Origin: Helicobacter sp. 'house sparrow 1'
GTDB lineage: Bacteria > Campylobacterota > Campylobacteria > Campylobacterales > Helicobacteraceae
Reading direction: 5' to 3'
NCBI RefSeq assembly: GCF_900199585.1
Contig: NZ_FZQY01000006.1
Location: forward strand, 1 to 62,441
Length of the DNA: 62,441 bases
In this document: in pieces, positions 61,392 to 62,441 of the stretch
How positions within the stretch are numbered: position 1 is the stretch's first letter
How the letters are laid out: every line of letters starts with the position of its first letter
Notes under the pieces: model-generated
What the model saw: the letters and a program-made list of their open reading frames with translations, nothing else
The model's database searches: none
What the model was told of the DNA's origin: nothing
Position numbers and translations under genes: made by a program

Positions 61392-62335
61392 AAATACTTT
61401 TTGGATTCTTTGAATTTTTAATTGATGTAGTGGGTTTTATTCTTGCAAAGATACCACACTGTTTATTTTATGGAGTGATAAAGGCCTTAGCCTCCTTGCT
61501 TAGATTTTTAGATAAGAAACGCTATAAGAATGCAAGGGCAAATTTGGATTTTGTTTTTGGGGATACTTATACAACAGAGCAAAAAAAACAAATTATTAAA
61601 CGCTGTTATGAAAATTTTGTTTTTGTAATACTTGAGAGCATAAGACTTCCTTTTTTAAATAAGGATGCTTACCTTAAAAGATTTGATTTTCAGGGTAAGG
61701 ATAATCTTTTTAGCCTATTAAAGGAAAATAAAAAAGTAGTTTTGGTATCAGCACACTATGGTTATTGGGAATCTTTAGGAACAGCTATTCCTTTGCAAAT
61801 GCAAAAAGAACTTCAAAACTACAAAAACTATGACATGTTTTCATTGGGTCGTCTTACAAATTTTGATTTTATTAATCAAATGATTATTAAAAGAAGAGAA
61901 ATTTTTAATGTAAGATTGATTGATAAAAAAGGAGCTTTTAGAAAGCTTTTAAAAATTTATTCTGCTAGCAATGCAGTAGGGACAGGGATTTTAATTGATC
62001 AAAATATGTCAAAAGATGAAGGAATTGAGATAGATTTTCTTGCAAAGAAAGCAACTCAAACTCCTATTACATCAATTCTATCACGCAGGTTTGATGTTTA
62101 TTTGGTTCCAATTCTTATTGATTTTAATAAAGATTATTCAAAATATACGATGCACATTTATCCTTCTATCCAAACACCACAAACCTCAAATATGCAACAA
62201 GACATCTTAGAAGCAACGATCGCTCAAGTAAAAATAATTGAAAATGCTATAAAAACCAATCCTTCTAATTGGTTTTGGTTTCATAAGAGATTTAAGAGCT
62301 TTTATCCAGAAATTTATTCAAAAACCAATCACTAA
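61388..62335 (+). CDS. lpxL: Lipid A late acyltransferase (LpxL/HtrB family)
   Basis: Inner-membrane acyltransferase of 315 residues adding a secondary acyl chain to lipid A. It has an N-terminal hydrophobic anchor and the active-site motif HYGYWES (His-x4-Glu) in VVLVSAHYGYWESLGTA, then TGILIDQN and NPSNWFWFHKRFK near the C-terminus, all canonical. It overlaps waaC by 4 bp (ATGA). A C11-T9 tract begins 15 nt after the stop codon. Corresponds to H. pylori HP0280. Confidence 0.92.
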   Translation: MKILFGFFEFLIDVVGFILAKIPHCLFYGVIKALASLLRFLDKKRYKNARANLDFVFGDTYTTEQKKQIIKRCYENFVFVILESIRLPFLNKDAYLKRFDFQGKDNLFSLLKENKKVVLVSAHYGYWESLGTAIPLQMQKELQNYKNYDMFSLGRLTNFDFINQMIIKRREIFNVRLIDKKGAFRKLLKIYSASNAVGTGILIDQNMSKDEGIEIDFLAKKATQTPITSILSRRFDVYLVPILIDFNKDYSKYTMHIYPSIQTPQTSNMQQDILEATIAQVKIIENAIKTNPSNWFWFHKRFKSFYPEIYSKTNH

Positions 62336-62350
62336 TATATCCCACAATAA

Positions 62351-62370
62351 CCCCCCCCCCCTTTTTTTTT
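62351..62370. repeat. Homopolymeric C11-T9 tract
   Basis: Eleven consecutive C (62351-62361) are followed by nine T (62362-62370), in non-coding sequence just after lpxL. G/C homopolymers of this length in Helicobacter slip during replication and cause phase variation of a gene or its promoter. On the minus strand all three frames hit stops between the window edge and the tract. It is therefore more likely a promoter-length switch than a coding one, or it belongs to a gene beyond the window. Confidence 0.75.
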
Positions 62371-62441
62371 ATCACCCATAACTTACCAACCCAACTCATT
62401 ATCTAAATTTCTCCAATTCTCTTATTCTTATATATTCTTAT

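Overview
The window is about 62 kb of AT-rich chromosome from a Campylobacterota bacterium, almost certainly a Helicobacter. Gene content and local gene order match Helicobacter blocks: aminofutalosine deaminase with a dihydroorotase-like protein; gap with a YccA-type protein; hefABC; dapF with an AI-2E-family protein; ftsW facing flgB-flgC-fliE-ftsI; recO-accD-rlmH-dksA; an HP0268-like protein with miaB; and fdxA-ppx-waaC-lpxL. argG and a molybdenum-hydroxylase operon are absent from H. pylori as I know it. That points to a non-pylori, perhaps enterohepatic, species. This species-level statement is inference.

Layout. 0.4-7.0 kb (mostly minus): aminofutalosine deaminase, an MscS channel, a pseudo-dihydroorotase, ferritin, a lipoprotein, a sugar aminotransferase and gap. 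7.1-16.1 kb: a BI-1/YccA protein, uvrA, ileS, an asparaginase and two tandem outer-membrane paralogues. 16.5-22.2 kb: a tripartite RND efflux operon (hefABC type) plus a fourth small envelope gene. 22.2-25.9 kb: dapF, an AI-2E-type permease, tpx and ftsW. 26.0-29.8 kb: a sigma54-type promoter, then flagellar rod genes, septal PBP ftsI and a periplasmic thiol oxidoreductase. 29.8-30.3 kb: five tRNAs (Lys, Glu, Val, Asp, Glu on the minus strand) behind a full-consensus sigma70 promoter. 30.3-38.7 kb: pncC, recO, accD, rlmH, dksA, a membrane protein, an amino-acid permease, eptA and argG.

The accessory heart of the window is 39.0-45.4 kb. It holds an MdaB-type quinone reductase with an AdhR/NmlR-type MerR regulator; a five-gene molybdenum-hydroxylase operon (2Fe-2S subunit, Tat-exported molybdopterin subunit, XdhC chaperone, hexapeptide acetyltransferase, MocA-like cytidylyltransferase); and an ABM-domain (YgiN-like) monooxygenase. 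Three nearly identical MerR-architecture promoters, each with a 19-bp spacer, precede these three units. The layout reads as one electrophile- or quinone-responsive regulon, and it is the most interesting system here.

45.4-62.3 kb: uppS, gpsA, fecDE, flgG (with its own sigma54-type promoter), nusA, an HP0268-like nuclease, miaB and a lysophospholipid acyltransferase. Three consecutive genes then look like a reduced PilM-PilN-PilO set. They are followed by a porin, a YkgJ-type cysteine-cluster protein, a TPR protein, fdxA, ppx, waaC and lpxL. The window ends in a C11-T9 tract of the kind used for phase variation.

All functional calls rest on motif reading and remembered family sequences. No search was run.
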